NCBI GenBank assembly: GCA_947458745.1
Contig: CANGYQ010000006.1
Span: 62,001 to 126,000 of the forward strand
Direction: 5' to 3'
Length of the DNA: 64,000 nucleotides
Source: Bryobacteraceae bacterium
GTDB lineage: Bacteria > Acidobacteriota > Terriglobia > Bryobacterales > Bryobacteraceae
The notes below the pieces were generated by a model, which saw only the letters and a list, made by a program, of their open reading frames with translations, ran no database searches and had not been told where the DNA came from. Below are positions 11,432 to 18,425 of the stretch, in pieces; the stretch's first letter is position 1, and each line of letters opens with the position of its first letter. The position numbers were made by a program, and so were the translations under genes.

Positions 11432-12529
11432 ATGGAACGCCGCAATTTTGGAAAATCGTTCATCGGGGCCGCCTTGGCCGCCGGTGCTGCTCCCGCTGCC
11501 GCCAACGCAGCGCCCACGGTCAACCGGCCTTGGGGGCCGGGCATCAAGGTCACTCTCCAGGCCGGTGCCAACCCCACCGACGATGACTTGCGCTTCGTCC
11601 ACCAGTTGGGGCTCAAGTATGTCAACTTCCACCTGGAAGCCAAAGACGCCACGCTCGAGAACTTCCAGCGCCTGAAGAGCAAGGCCGAATCCGCGGGCCT
11701 GAAGGTGTGGAACATCGGCCACATGGGCAACCGGAACATGGAAGAGGTCACGCTCAACCTGCCCGGCCGCGACAAGCGTATCGAAGAGTACAAGCAGTAC
11801 TTGAAGAACATGAACAAGGTGGGCATCCGCTATGTCACCTATGCGCACATGGCTAATGGCATCTGGTCCACTGATCGTGAAACCACGCGCGGCCCCGCAC
11901 CGGCACGCGCCTTCAACATGGCCAAAGGCGGCAAGGGCTACTGGGGCGGCAAGACCTATGAGCTGCCATTGACCCACGGCCGCGTTTATTCCGAGCAGGA
12001 GATCTGGGACAACTGGGCCTACTTCATCAAGCAAGTGGCTCCGGTGGCGGAGGCGGAGAACGTGTTCATCGGCTGCCACCCGGACGATCCGCCGGTGCCC
12101 ATGCTGGGCGGCATCCCGCGCTGCATCTTCGGCACCTTTGAAGGCCACAAGAAGGCGCTGGAGATTGCGAATTCGCCCAATGTCGGCCTCTGCTTCTGCG
12201 TCGGCACTTGGCTGGAAGGTGGCGAGCTGATGGGTGCTGATGCCGTCACGGCGATCAAGCATTTCGGAGCGCAAGGCAAGATCTTCAAGGTCCACTTCCG
12301 CAACATGTCCGCCTCGTTGCCGCACTTTGTCGAGACCTTTGTCGACAACGGCTACTACGACATGTACCGGGCGATGAAAGCGCTGGTGGAGGTCGGCTTT
12401 GATGGAAGCTTGATCGGCGACCACTTCCCGGAGATGGTGGGCGGACCCAAGGTGGCGGTGGCCTACACCATGGCCTGGCTCCGCGCCATGGCCCAGCGGG
12501 CCGAAAGTGAAGTGGGCGTCAAGGCGTAG
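11432..12529 (+). CDS. Exported TIM-barrel protein related to mannonate dehydratase (UxuA-like)
   Basis: A 365-residue TIM-barrel protein with a leader (MERRNFGKSFIGAALAAGAA) that looks like an Arg-Arg export signal. The C-terminal half has signatures of D-mannonate dehydratase: HPDDPPVPMLGGIPRCIF, GLCFCVGTW, KVHFRNM and a late GDHFPEM in place of the usual RPDHG. The N-terminal half lacks the usual HH-P-G-W motif of classical UxuA, so the reaction may be different, for example epimerisation or dehydration of another sugar acid in the periplasm. It has strong parallels with the sugar phosphate isomerase/epimerase superfamily. A terminator hairpin follows about 30 bases after the stop, so it ends its transcription unit. 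Confidence 0.75.
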   Translation: MERRNFGKSFIGAALAAGAAPAAANAAPTVNRPWGPGIKVTLQAGANPTDDDLRFVHQLGLKYVNFHLEAKDATLENFQRLKSKAESAGLKVWNIGHMGNRNMEEVTLNLPGRDKRIEEYKQYLKNMNKVGIRYVTYAHMANGIWSTDRETTRGPAPARAFNMAKGGKGYWGGKTYELPLTHGRVYSEQEIWDNWAYFIKQVAPVAEAENVFIGCHPDDPPVPMLGGIPRCIFGTFEGHKKALEIANSPNVGLCFCVGTWLEGGELMGADAVTAIKHFGAQGKIFKVHFRNMSASLPHFVETFVDNGYYDMYRAMKALVEVGFDGSLIGDHFPEMVGGPKVAVAYTMAWLRAMAQRAESEVGVKA

Positions 12530-12557
12530 ATTCCGGCTGTTTGCGGTTGTTTTCAAA

Positions 12558-12593
12558 GGGCCGTCAGCGCTTGGCTGGCGGCCCTTCGCTTTT
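12558..12593 (+). terminator. Rho-independent terminator after the UxuA-like gene
   Basis: Arms 12558-12568 and 12574-12584 pair over 11 positions with one G-U pair, around a 5-base loop. They are followed by TTCGCTTTT. The hairpin lies 28 bases after the stop codon at 12529. Confidence 0.75.
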
Positions 12594-12662
12594 CACGGCA
12601 ACGATGTTTTCGTATTGATAATGAGATCTCGATAAGTACAACGAACTAAACGAGATCCCCGG

Positions 12663-12692
12663 TTGTCGCCACCCGGCCAACTGCGATATGCT
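12663..12692 (+). promoter_or_regulatory. Possible sigma-70-type promoter of the formaldehyde dehydrogenase gene
   Basis: TTGTCG at 12663-12668 and TATGCT at 12687-12692 are separated by 18 bases and lie about 74 bases before the ATG at 12766. This is a weak match to the housekeeping consensus, picked because the gene must start its own transcript after the terminator at 12558. A TTGACA at 12701 lacks a good -10 partner. Confidence 0.25.
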
Positions 12693-12765
12693 TTCCGCGG
12701 TTGACAATGCGCCACGGAGAACGATCTGGCCGGGCGCGAGCAAAGAAAAGAGAGGCTTCTCCCGT

Positions 12766-13956
12766 ATGGCGAGCAATCGTGGCGTAGCATATATCGCACC
12801 CGGCAAAGTTGAGGTGCAGTCGATTGATTATCCGAAGCTGGCGATCGGATCGCGGCGTTGTGATCATGGCGTGATCCTGAAGATCGTTTCCACCAACATC
12901 TGTGGCAGTGATCAGCACATGGTCCGGGGACGCACCACCGCACCGGCCGGGCTGATTCTCGGTCACGAGATCACCGGTCAAGTGGTGGAATGCGGCCGCG
13001 ACGTCGAGTTTTTAAGCGTCGGCGACATCGTCAGTGTTCCCTTCAACATTGCCTGCGGCCGTTGCCGCAACTGTAAGGCCGGCCAGACCGGCATTTGCTT
13101 GAACGTTAACCCCGCCCGTCCCGGTGCCGCCTACGGCTACGTGGACATGGGCGGCTGGGTGGGCGGCCAGGCGGAATATGTCATGGTTCCCTATGCTGAC
13201 TGGAACCTGCTGAAGTTTCCGGACAAGGATCAGGCCATGGCGAAGATCAAGGATCTGACGCTGCTGTCGGACATCTTCCCCACCGGCTTCCATGGCGCAG
13301 TGACCGCTGGTGTCGGACCCGGCACCATCGTCTACATCGCCGGTGCCGGCCCGGTCGGCTTGGCCAGCGCTGCCTCCTGCCACCTGCTGGGCGCCGCCTG
13401 CGTCATCGTGGGCGACATGATTCCGGAGCGCTTGGCCCAAGCCCGCAGCTTCGGCTGCGAAACCATCGATCTGCGGCAACCGGCCTCGCTGGCTGATCAG
13501 ATCGCCGCCATCGTGGGAGTGCCGGAAGTGGATTGCGCCGTCGATTGCGTCGGCTTTGAAGCCCGGGGCCACGGCGCCGACACCGTCGTCGAGCGTCCCG
13601 CCACCGTGCTGAACGCCTTGATGGAAGTCACGCGTGCCGGCGGTGCCCTGGGTATCCCCGGCCTCTACGTCACCGGCGACCCCGGCGGTGTCGACGACAA
13701 TGCCAAGATCGGCATGCTGGGCATCCGCATCGGTTTGGGCTGGGCCAAGTCTCACAGCTTCCACACCGGCCAGTGCCCGGTAATGAAGTACCACCGCCAG
13801 CTGATGCAAGCGATCCTCTATGAGAAGATCCACATCGCCAAAGCGGTGAACGTTCAGACCATCTCGCTGGACGATGCACCGAAGGGTTACTCGGACTTCG
13901 ACAAGGGTGCAGCCACGAAGTTCGTCATCGACCCGCATGGCATGGTGGCGGCGTAA
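12766..13956 (+). CDS. fdhA: Formaldehyde dehydrogenase, glutathione-independent
   Basis: A 396-residue zinc-dependent medium-chain dehydrogenase closely resembling the Pseudomonas putida enzyme that oxidises formaldehyde to formate with tightly bound NAD. Visible landmarks are SNRGVAYIAPGKVEVQSIDY at the start, the catalytic zinc region STNICGSDQHMVRGR and GHEITGQVVE, the structural zinc cluster CGRCRNCKAGQTGIC, NPARPGAAYGYVDMGGW, the nucleotide site AGAGPVGLASAAS and GLGWAKSHSFHTGQCPVMKY near the end. The ATG at 12766 matches the family start and has AGAGG 10 bases upstream; the frame is open to 12688 but that part is not conserved. The gene stands alone between two terminators, which suggests a stand-alone detoxification or dismutation role. 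Confidence 0.94.
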   Translation: MASNRGVAYIAPGKVEVQSIDYPKLAIGSRRCDHGVILKIVSTNICGSDQHMVRGRTTAPAGLILGHEITGQVVECGRDVEFLSVGDIVSVPFNIACGRCRNCKAGQTGICLNVNPARPGAAYGYVDMGGWVGGQAEYVMVPYADWNLLKFPDKDQAMAKIKDLTLLSDIFPTGFHGAVTAGVGPGTIVYIAGAGPVGLASAASCHLLGAACVIVGDMIPERLAQARSFGCETIDLRQPASLADQIAAIVGVPEVDCAVDCVGFEARGHGADTVVERPATVLNALMEVTRAGGALGIPGLYVTGDPGGVDDNAKIGMLGIRIGLGWAKSHSFHTGQCPVMKYHRQLMQAILYEKIHIAKAVNVQTISLDDAPKGYSDFDKGAATKFVIDPHGMVAA

Positions 13957-13982
13957 GCTCGCATCCAGTCGCAACAAGTGTC

Positions 13983-14020
13983 AACGCCGGATGGTTCCTT
14001 TGGGGACCGTCCGGCGTTTT
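13983..14020 (+). terminator. Rho-independent terminator after fdhA
   Basis: Arms 13983-13995 and 14006-14018 pair over 13 positions with one wobble pair and a 10-base loop, and the sequence continues TTTTCATTTTG. It lies 26 bases after the fdhA stop. Confidence 0.8.
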
Positions 14021-14092
14021 CATTTTGCTGTCGCCCCCAAAGAAGAAGCCTCCGGTGCGACGAATGAACAGCCCCGTCCCAAAATCGGACAG

Positions 14093-14110
14093 TGGCGGCC
14101 CTTACCGCCA
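14093..14110. promoter_or_regulatory. Inverted repeat upstream of the sigma-54 promoter, possible regulator site
   Basis: TGGCGG at 14093-14098 and CCGCCA at 14105-14110 form a perfect 6-bp inverted repeat with a 6-base spacer. A second, shorter symmetry (GTCC/GGAC, 14076-14090) lies next to it. Both are 30-70 bases upstream of the sigma-54 element. They could be enhancer sites for the NtrC-type regulator encoded in the operon; this is inference from position and symmetry only. Confidence 0.3.
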
Positions 14111-14142
14111 AGCACTCTATTGAAAACAAAACACTTCTAGTC

Positions 14143-14158
14143 TGGAACTCGCCGTGCA
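14143..14158 (+). promoter_or_regulatory. Sigma-54 type (-24/-12) promoter of the HlyD/ABC operon
   Basis: The sequence TGGAACTCGCCGTGCA matches the RpoN consensus TGGCAC-N5-TTGCA with two substitutions, and has the invariant GG and GC dinucleotides exactly 10 bases apart. It ends 24 bases before the ATG at 14183, which puts the transcript start near 14169. The operon itself encodes a NtrC-family regulator and a sensor kinase, as expected for a sigma-54-controlled unit. Confidence 0.6.
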
Positions 14159-14182
14159 TTCATGCGTATCAGGTAAAGACCC

Positions 14183-15436
14183 ATGGACGTCAAGCGCAAA
14201 GGTATCGGTCGGAAGAAGCTTATCCAGCGGATTGTCTGGATCACTCTCATTGTGGTCAGCGTCCCGCTGATCACCTGGGGGTTGTCGCGGTTGAAGCCGG
14301 CGGCACCGTCGGTGGAAATGTCGATGCTGTGGCCCGACACAGTAAAGCGCGGACCCATGGTGCGTCAGGTGCGTGGCCTGGGCACGCTGGTGCCGGAAGA
14401 GATTCTGTTTATCCCGGCGCAGACCGATGGCCGCATCGACAAGGTAGCCCTGCGCGCGGGTGTCGCCGTCAAGCCGGAGACGGTGCTGCTGGTGCTCTCC
14501 AATCCTGAGCTCGAACTCCAGAAGGTGGAGGCCGAATGGCAGGTGAAGGCGGCCGTGGCCAACATGGAAGATCTGCGGGTCCGCCTGCAGCAGCAGAAGC
14601 TGGAGCAGCAGGCGCGGTCGGCGCAGGTGCAGGCCGATCAGGTGAAGGCGCAGTTGACCTATGAGCGTGACGCGCAGCTCTATAAGAACGGCCTCGCGCC
14701 GGACCTGAATGTTCGCCTCTCAGAAGCCAGCGCGTCCGAACTGAAGCACCGGTCATCGGTTGAAAAGGACCGCCTGGGCTTTTACGACGCCATGATTAGC
14801 GCGCAGCTGGAGGCGCAGCGTGTCGGCATCGAACGCCTGCGCGCCGCCTATGAACTGAAGAAGCGCCAGGTGGATCAATTGACTGTGCGCGCCGGCACTG
14901 ATGGTGTCCTGCAAGAACTAACTTTGCAGGTGGGCCAACGAGTGACCGTGGGCACCGTCTTAGCCAAGGTGGTCCAGCCAACGCATCTGAAGGCCGAAAT
15001 CAAGGTTCCGGAAACGCAGGTGAAGGACGTGGCCTTAAACCAACCCGCCGAAATCGACACCCGCAATGGCATCGTCAAGGGCCGCGTCTCGCGCATTGAG
15101 CCCAATGCGATCAACGGTACGGTGACGGTGGACGTTCGCCTGGAAGGCGCGCTGCCCCCCGGAGCCCGCCCGGACTTGAGCGTTGACGGCACCATTGAAC
15201 TCGAACGTCTGGCGGATGTGCTTTATGTGGGGCGCCCGGTCTTCGGCCAGCAGAACGCCATTGTGACGCTGTTCCGCATCGATCCGGATGGCAAAGAAGC
15301 CAACCGCGTCCAGGTGAAGTTTGGCCGGGCATCGGTGAATACGATTGAGATTCTGGAAGGCCTCCGCGTGGGCGAAAAGGTCATTTTGTCAGACATGTCG
15401 GCCTGGGACTCGCAGAACCGGCTGCGGCTGAACTAA
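14183..15436 (+). CDS. HlyD/RND-type periplasmic adaptor (membrane fusion protein)
   Basis: A 417-residue efflux adaptor. A cytoplasmic basic stretch (KRKGIGRKKLIQR) is followed by one membrane anchor (about 18-35), a first lipoyl half (VRGLGTLVPEEILFIPAQ and the GRIDKVALRAGVAVKPET turn), a long alpha-helical hairpin with coiled-coil heptads (about 110-230), the second lipoyl half (LTVRAGTDGVLQELTLQVGQRV) and beta-barrel and membrane-proximal domains. Such adaptors link an inner membrane MacB- or RND-type transporter to an outer membrane channel. It is the first gene of an operon with two ABC ATPases, a small membrane ORF and a two-component system. No inner membrane permease or outer membrane factor is encoded here. 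It follows a sigma-54 promoter match. Confidence 0.88.
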   Translation: MDVKRKGIGRKKLIQRIVWITLIVVSVPLITWGLSRLKPAAPSVEMSMLWPDTVKRGPMVRQVRGLGTLVPEEILFIPAQTDGRIDKVALRAGVAVKPETVLLVLSNPELELQKVEAEWQVKAAVANMEDLRVRLQQQKLEQQARSAQVQADQVKAQLTYERDAQLYKNGLAPDLNVRLSEASASELKHRSSVEKDRLGFYDAMISAQLEAQRVGIERLRAAYELKKRQVDQLTVRAGTDGVLQELTLQVGQRVTVGTVLAKVVQPTHLKAEIKVPETQVKDVALNQPAEIDTRNGIVKGRVSRIEPNAINGTVTVDVRLEGALPPGARPDLSVDGTIELERLADVLYVGRPVFGQQNAIVTLFRIDPDGKEANRVQVKFGRASVNTIEILEGLRVGEKVILSDMSAWDSQNRLRLN

Positions 15437-15496
15437 CCCGAACCTTCGAGAAGAAATACGGTTCCATTAGAGAAAGTCGAGGAGAGGTACTAACTC

Positions 15497-16219
15497 ATGA
15501 GCACCAACACCAACGGATCCCTGATCCATCTTGAGGCCGTCACTAAGGTGTTTCTCACCGACGAGGTGGAAACGCACGCCCTGGCCGGGATTCACCTGGA
15601 TATCAAGAAGGGCGAGTACGTCTCGATCTCCGGCCCCTCCGGCTGCGGCAAGTCCACGCTGCTGGCCATCCTGGGCCTGCTCGACACTCCCTCTGGAGGA
15701 ACCTACACGCTGAATAGCCACAGCGTCGAGAACCTGAAGATGAGTGAGCGGGCCCGCATCCGCAATCGCGAGATCGGCTTCATCTTCCAGGCCTTCAACC
15801 TAATTGGTGACCTCAACGTCTACGAGAATGTCGAACTGCCACTTACTTACCGCGGCATGAGCTCCGCCGAACGCAAGAAGCGCGTCCACGAATCGCTCGA
15901 ACGCGTCGGCATGTCGCACCGCGTCAAGCACTACCCGTCGCAACTTTCCGGTGGCCAACAGCAGCGTGTCGCCGTCGCCCGCGCCCTCGCGGGTGAGCCC
16001 AGCATTCTGCTGGCCGACGAACCCACCGGTAACCTGGACTCCGCCAACGGAGAAGCCGTCATGGACCTGCTGCGCGAACTCCACCGCGGCGGTGCCACCA
16101 TCTGCATCGTCACCCACGATCCCCGCTACGCCGACTACGCCGACCGCACTGTCCGCCTGTTTGACGGCCGCATCGTCGAAGAAAAGAGCGAAGGGGCCAC
16201 TCCCGGGGTGGCGCAATGA
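15497..16219 (+). CDS. ABC transporter ATP-binding protein, MacB/LolD type (first copy)
   Basis: A 240-residue ATPase of the LolD/MacB/FtsE family that powers mechanotransmission rather than import. It shows Walker A GPSGCGKST, Q-loop GFIFQAFNLIGDLNVYENV, the YRGMSSAERKKR helix, the signature QLSGGQQQRVAVARAL, Walker B ILLADEPTGNLD and the switch His in CIVTHDPRYADYADR. GGAGAGG about 10 bases upstream supports the ATG at 15497. Its stop codon overlaps the start of a 51-residue ORF (ATGA at 16216). No FtsX/MacB-type permease domain is fused to it or encoded beside it, which is unusual for this family. Confidence 0.93.
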   Translation: MSTNTNGSLIHLEAVTKVFLTDEVETHALAGIHLDIKKGEYVSISGPSGCGKSTLLAILGLLDTPSGGTYTLNSHSVENLKMSERARIRNREIGFIFQAFNLIGDLNVYENVELPLTYRGMSSAERKKRVHESLERVGMSHRVKHYPSQLSGGQQQRVAVARALAGEPSILLADEPTGNLDSANGEAVMDLLRELHRGGATICIVTHDPRYADYADRTVRLFDGRIVEEKSEGATPGVAQ

Positions 16220-16371
16220 AACCTCCGACGCGCGCCCCTTTGATGCAAGACCCAGAGGTGCTGCCCCTGATAGCCTTAGTTCTCGGGGCGTTGCTGTTGC
16301 ACCGGGCATTTGATGCCTTGGCCGCGGGCAGTCCCGCTTTGTTGGTCTTGCGGCTGATTACGCTTCCATGA
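16216..16371 (+). CDS. 51-residue membrane micro-protein, translationally coupled on both sides
   Basis: This short frame lies exactly between the two ABC ATPase genes. Its ATG overlaps the upstream stop (ATGA, 16216-16219) and its TGA overlaps the downstream ATG (ATGA, 16368-16371), so it fills the whole gap in the style of a coupled operon gene. The product has a polar N-terminus (MKPPTRAPLMQDPEV), a hydrophobic stretch LPLIALVLGALLLHRAF that could span the membrane, and a second hydrophobic stretch near the end (ALLVLRLITLP). I know no family for it. It might be a small accessory subunit or an anchor for the ATPases, or a leftover of a lost permease. The double overlap makes chance less likely, but no homology was tested. 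Confidence 0.55.
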   Translation: MKPPTRAPLMQDPEVLPLIALVLGALLLHRAFDALAAGSPALLVLRLITLP

Positions 16372-17027
16372 TCGAACTGCGCAATATCGAGAAGTTTTAC
16401 CAGCACGGACCCTCCAAGTCGTTCGTGCTCCGCAAAGTGAATGCGGTCATCAAGGAAGGCGAATTCGTCTCCATCATGGGGCCGTCCGGGGCGGGGAAGT
16501 CGACGCTGCTCCACCTGATCGGTATGTACGATTCTGAATGGTCCGGCGAGTATCGCTTTCTCGATTTCGAAGTGCACCGTCTCAACAAGAAGCAGCGCGG
16601 TGAACTCTATAAGCAGTACTTCGGGTTTGTCTTCCAGAGCTATCACCTGCTCGACAACCTCACCGTCTACGAGAACCTCGAGATCCCGCTCAGCTACCGC
16701 AACATCCGCAAGTCCGAACGGGAATCGATCGTGGCCGACGCTCTCGATCAGTTCCACATCGTCGGCAAGAAGGATCTGTTCCCCAGCCAGCTCTCCGGCG
16801 GCCAGCAGCAACTGGTGGCCGTGGTCCGGGCCATGATCGCCAGCCCCAAAGTACTGCTGGCCGATGAGCCCACCGGCAATCTCCACACCTCGCAAGGCAA
16901 AGAGATCATGGAGATGTTCCGGACCCTGAACCAGAAGGGCACCACCATCATCCAGGTGACCCACTCGGAAGTGAACGCCGGATACGGGCACCGTGTGATC
17001 CAGATTGAAGATGGATGGATTGTCTAA
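16368..17027 (+). CDS. ABC transporter ATP-binding protein, MacB/LolD type (second copy)
   Basis: A 219-residue second LolD/MacB-type ATPase, clearly different in sequence from the first. Walker A is GPSGAGKST, the Q-loop region is FGFVFQSYHLLDNLTVYENL, the signature is QLSGGQQQLVAVVRAM, Walker B is VLLADEPTGNLH and the switch His is in IIQVTHSEVNAGYGHR. Two changes stand out: the usual Arg after the signature is Leu (QQQLVAV in place of QQQRVAI), and the D-loop Asp is His (GNLHTSQG in place of GNLDSxxG). The stop TAA is followed at once by the ATG of the regulator gene. It may form a heterodimer with the first ATPase. Confidence 0.92.
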   Translation: MIELRNIEKFYQHGPSKSFVLRKVNAVIKEGEFVSIMGPSGAGKSTLLHLIGMYDSEWSGEYRFLDFEVHRLNKKQRGELYKQYFGFVFQSYHLLDNLTVYENLEIPLSYRNIRKSERESIVADALDQFHIVGKKDLFPSQLSGGQQQLVAVVRAMIASPKVLLADEPTGNLHTSQGKEIMEMFRTLNQKGTTIIQVTHSEVNAGYGHRVIQIEDGWIV

Positions 17028-18407
17028 ATGAGTGCGCCGCAGACGCGTAGCCGCGGCACCAGCCGCATTCTACTGGCCGATGATCAGACGGATGTTCTCG
17101 AAGCACTGCGTTTCCTGCTAAAGGCGGAAGGCTACGCGATTGAGTCCGTCACCTCGCCGCAGGCCGTGATCGCCTCCATTGAAGCCCGCGAGTATGACCT
17201 GCTGCTGGCCGACCTGAACTACACCCGCGACACGACATCGGGCCAGGAAGGCCTCGATCTGTTGAGCCGCATCCAGGCGGTCGATCCGACGTTGCCGGTG
17301 GTGGTGATGACGGCCTGGGGCAGCGTCGAACTGGCCGTGGAAGCCATGCGCCGCGGCGCGCGGGACTTCATCACCAAGCCCTGGGAAAACGCGCGGCTGG
17401 TAGCCATCGTCAAGACGCAGCTGGCACTCAACGATGCGCTCAAGCAAGGCCAGCGCCTGGAGGCGGAGAACCGGCTGCTGCGATCCGATGGCGGCCCATC
17501 GCTGATCGCCCAGTCCCCCGCCATGCAACCGGTGCTGGACCTGATCGCCCGTGTGGGTCCGTCCGACGCCAACATCCTCGTCACCGGAGAACCGGGCACC
17601 GGCAAGGAAGTGGTGGCGCGGTCGCTCCACGCGATGTCGCTGCGCGCCAACAAGCCGATGATCACCGTCAATGCCGGCGGCCTGGCGGAAGGGATTTTTG
17701 AAAGCGAATTATTTGGCCACGTCAAAGGATCCTTCACCGACGCCAAGGTAGACCGCGTGGGCCGCTTTGAGCTGGCCGACACGGGGACATTGTTTCTCGA
17801 TGAAATCGCCAACGTGCCCATGAATCTGCAATCGAAGCTGCTGCGCGTGCTGGAGATCGGCGAAATGGAGCGCGTCGGTTCATCCAAAACCAAGAAGGTG
17901 GATGTCCGCGTGCTTTCGGCCACCAACGCCAACCTCCAGCAGGAAGTGGCCAACGGCCGGTTCCGTGAGGATCTGCTGTTCCGCCTGAACACCATCGAAA
18001 TTCATCTGCCGCCCCTGCGCCAGCGCCGGGAAGACATTCCCCTGCTGGCCGCGCACTTCCTCCGTCAGCACGCCCAGCGTTATCGCAAGCAGATCATCGG
18101 CTTTGATAACCCGGCACTGCAAGCGCTGCTCGACAACCCGTGGCAGGGCAATGTGCGCGAACTCAACCACGTCATCGAACGCGCCGTGCTGATGGCCCAG
18201 GAGCCGCAGATCCGCCCGCAGGATATGGCCCTCCGCATGGGGCGCGAAACCGCGCAGCGGCTGGATGAAATGTCGCTCGAAGACGTGGAGGCGTTCCTGA
18301 TCCGCAAAGCGCTGGAGCGGCACAAGGGCAATGTCAGCCACGCCGCCACCACATTAGGCTTGTCCCGCAGCGCCCTCTACCGGCGCTTGCAGCGCTATGG
18401 TTTGTAG
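17028..18407 (+). CDS. Sigma-54-dependent response regulator, NtrC family
   Basis: A 459-residue regulator with three domains: a receiver (about 12-130; acidic pair near 18-19, phosphoacceptor Asp62 in LLLADLNYTRD, Lys in DFITKPWE), an AAA+ domain (about 160-390; Walker A GEPGTGKE, Walker B GTLFLDEIANVP) and a C-terminal Fis-type helix-turn-helix (NVSHAATTLGLSRSALYRRL). The sigma-54 contact loop, normally GAFTGA, reads GSFTDA at about 234-239. Such variants are seen in some NtrC-like regulators, so activity cannot be excluded, but it deserves a test. It begins directly after the second ABC gene and is followed by the sensor kinase. The likely target is the sigma-54 promoter at 14143. Confidence 0.92.
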   Translation: MSAPQTRSRGTSRILLADDQTDVLEALRFLLKAEGYAIESVTSPQAVIASIEAREYDLLLADLNYTRDTTSGQEGLDLLSRIQAVDPTLPVVVMTAWGSVELAVEAMRRGARDFITKPWENARLVAIVKTQLALNDALKQGQRLEAENRLLRSDGGPSLIAQSPAMQPVLDLIARVGPSDANILVTGEPGTGKEVVARSLHAMSLRANKPMITVNAGGLAEGIFESELFGHVKGSFTDAKVDRVGRFELADTGTLFLDEIANVPMNLQSKLLRVLEIGEMERVGSSKTKKVDVRVLSATNANLQQEVANGRFREDLLFRLNTIEIHLPPLRQRREDIPLLAAHFLRQHAQRYRKQIIGFDNPALQALLDNPWQGNVRELNHVIERAVLMAQEPQIRPQDMALRMGRETAQRLDEMSLEDVEAFLIRKALERHKGNVSHAATTLGLSRSALYRRLQRYGL

Positions 18408-18425
18408 CGACCGACTTGATCTCCG

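Noticed and set aside
12688..12765. Upstream in-frame extension of fdhA
   Set aside because: The family starts at the Met at 12766, which has a ribosome binding site; the extension has no counterpart in the family.
13012..13977. Minus-strand frame of 321 codons over fdhA
   Set aside because: Opposite to a strongly conserved dehydrogenase; no recognisable motif.
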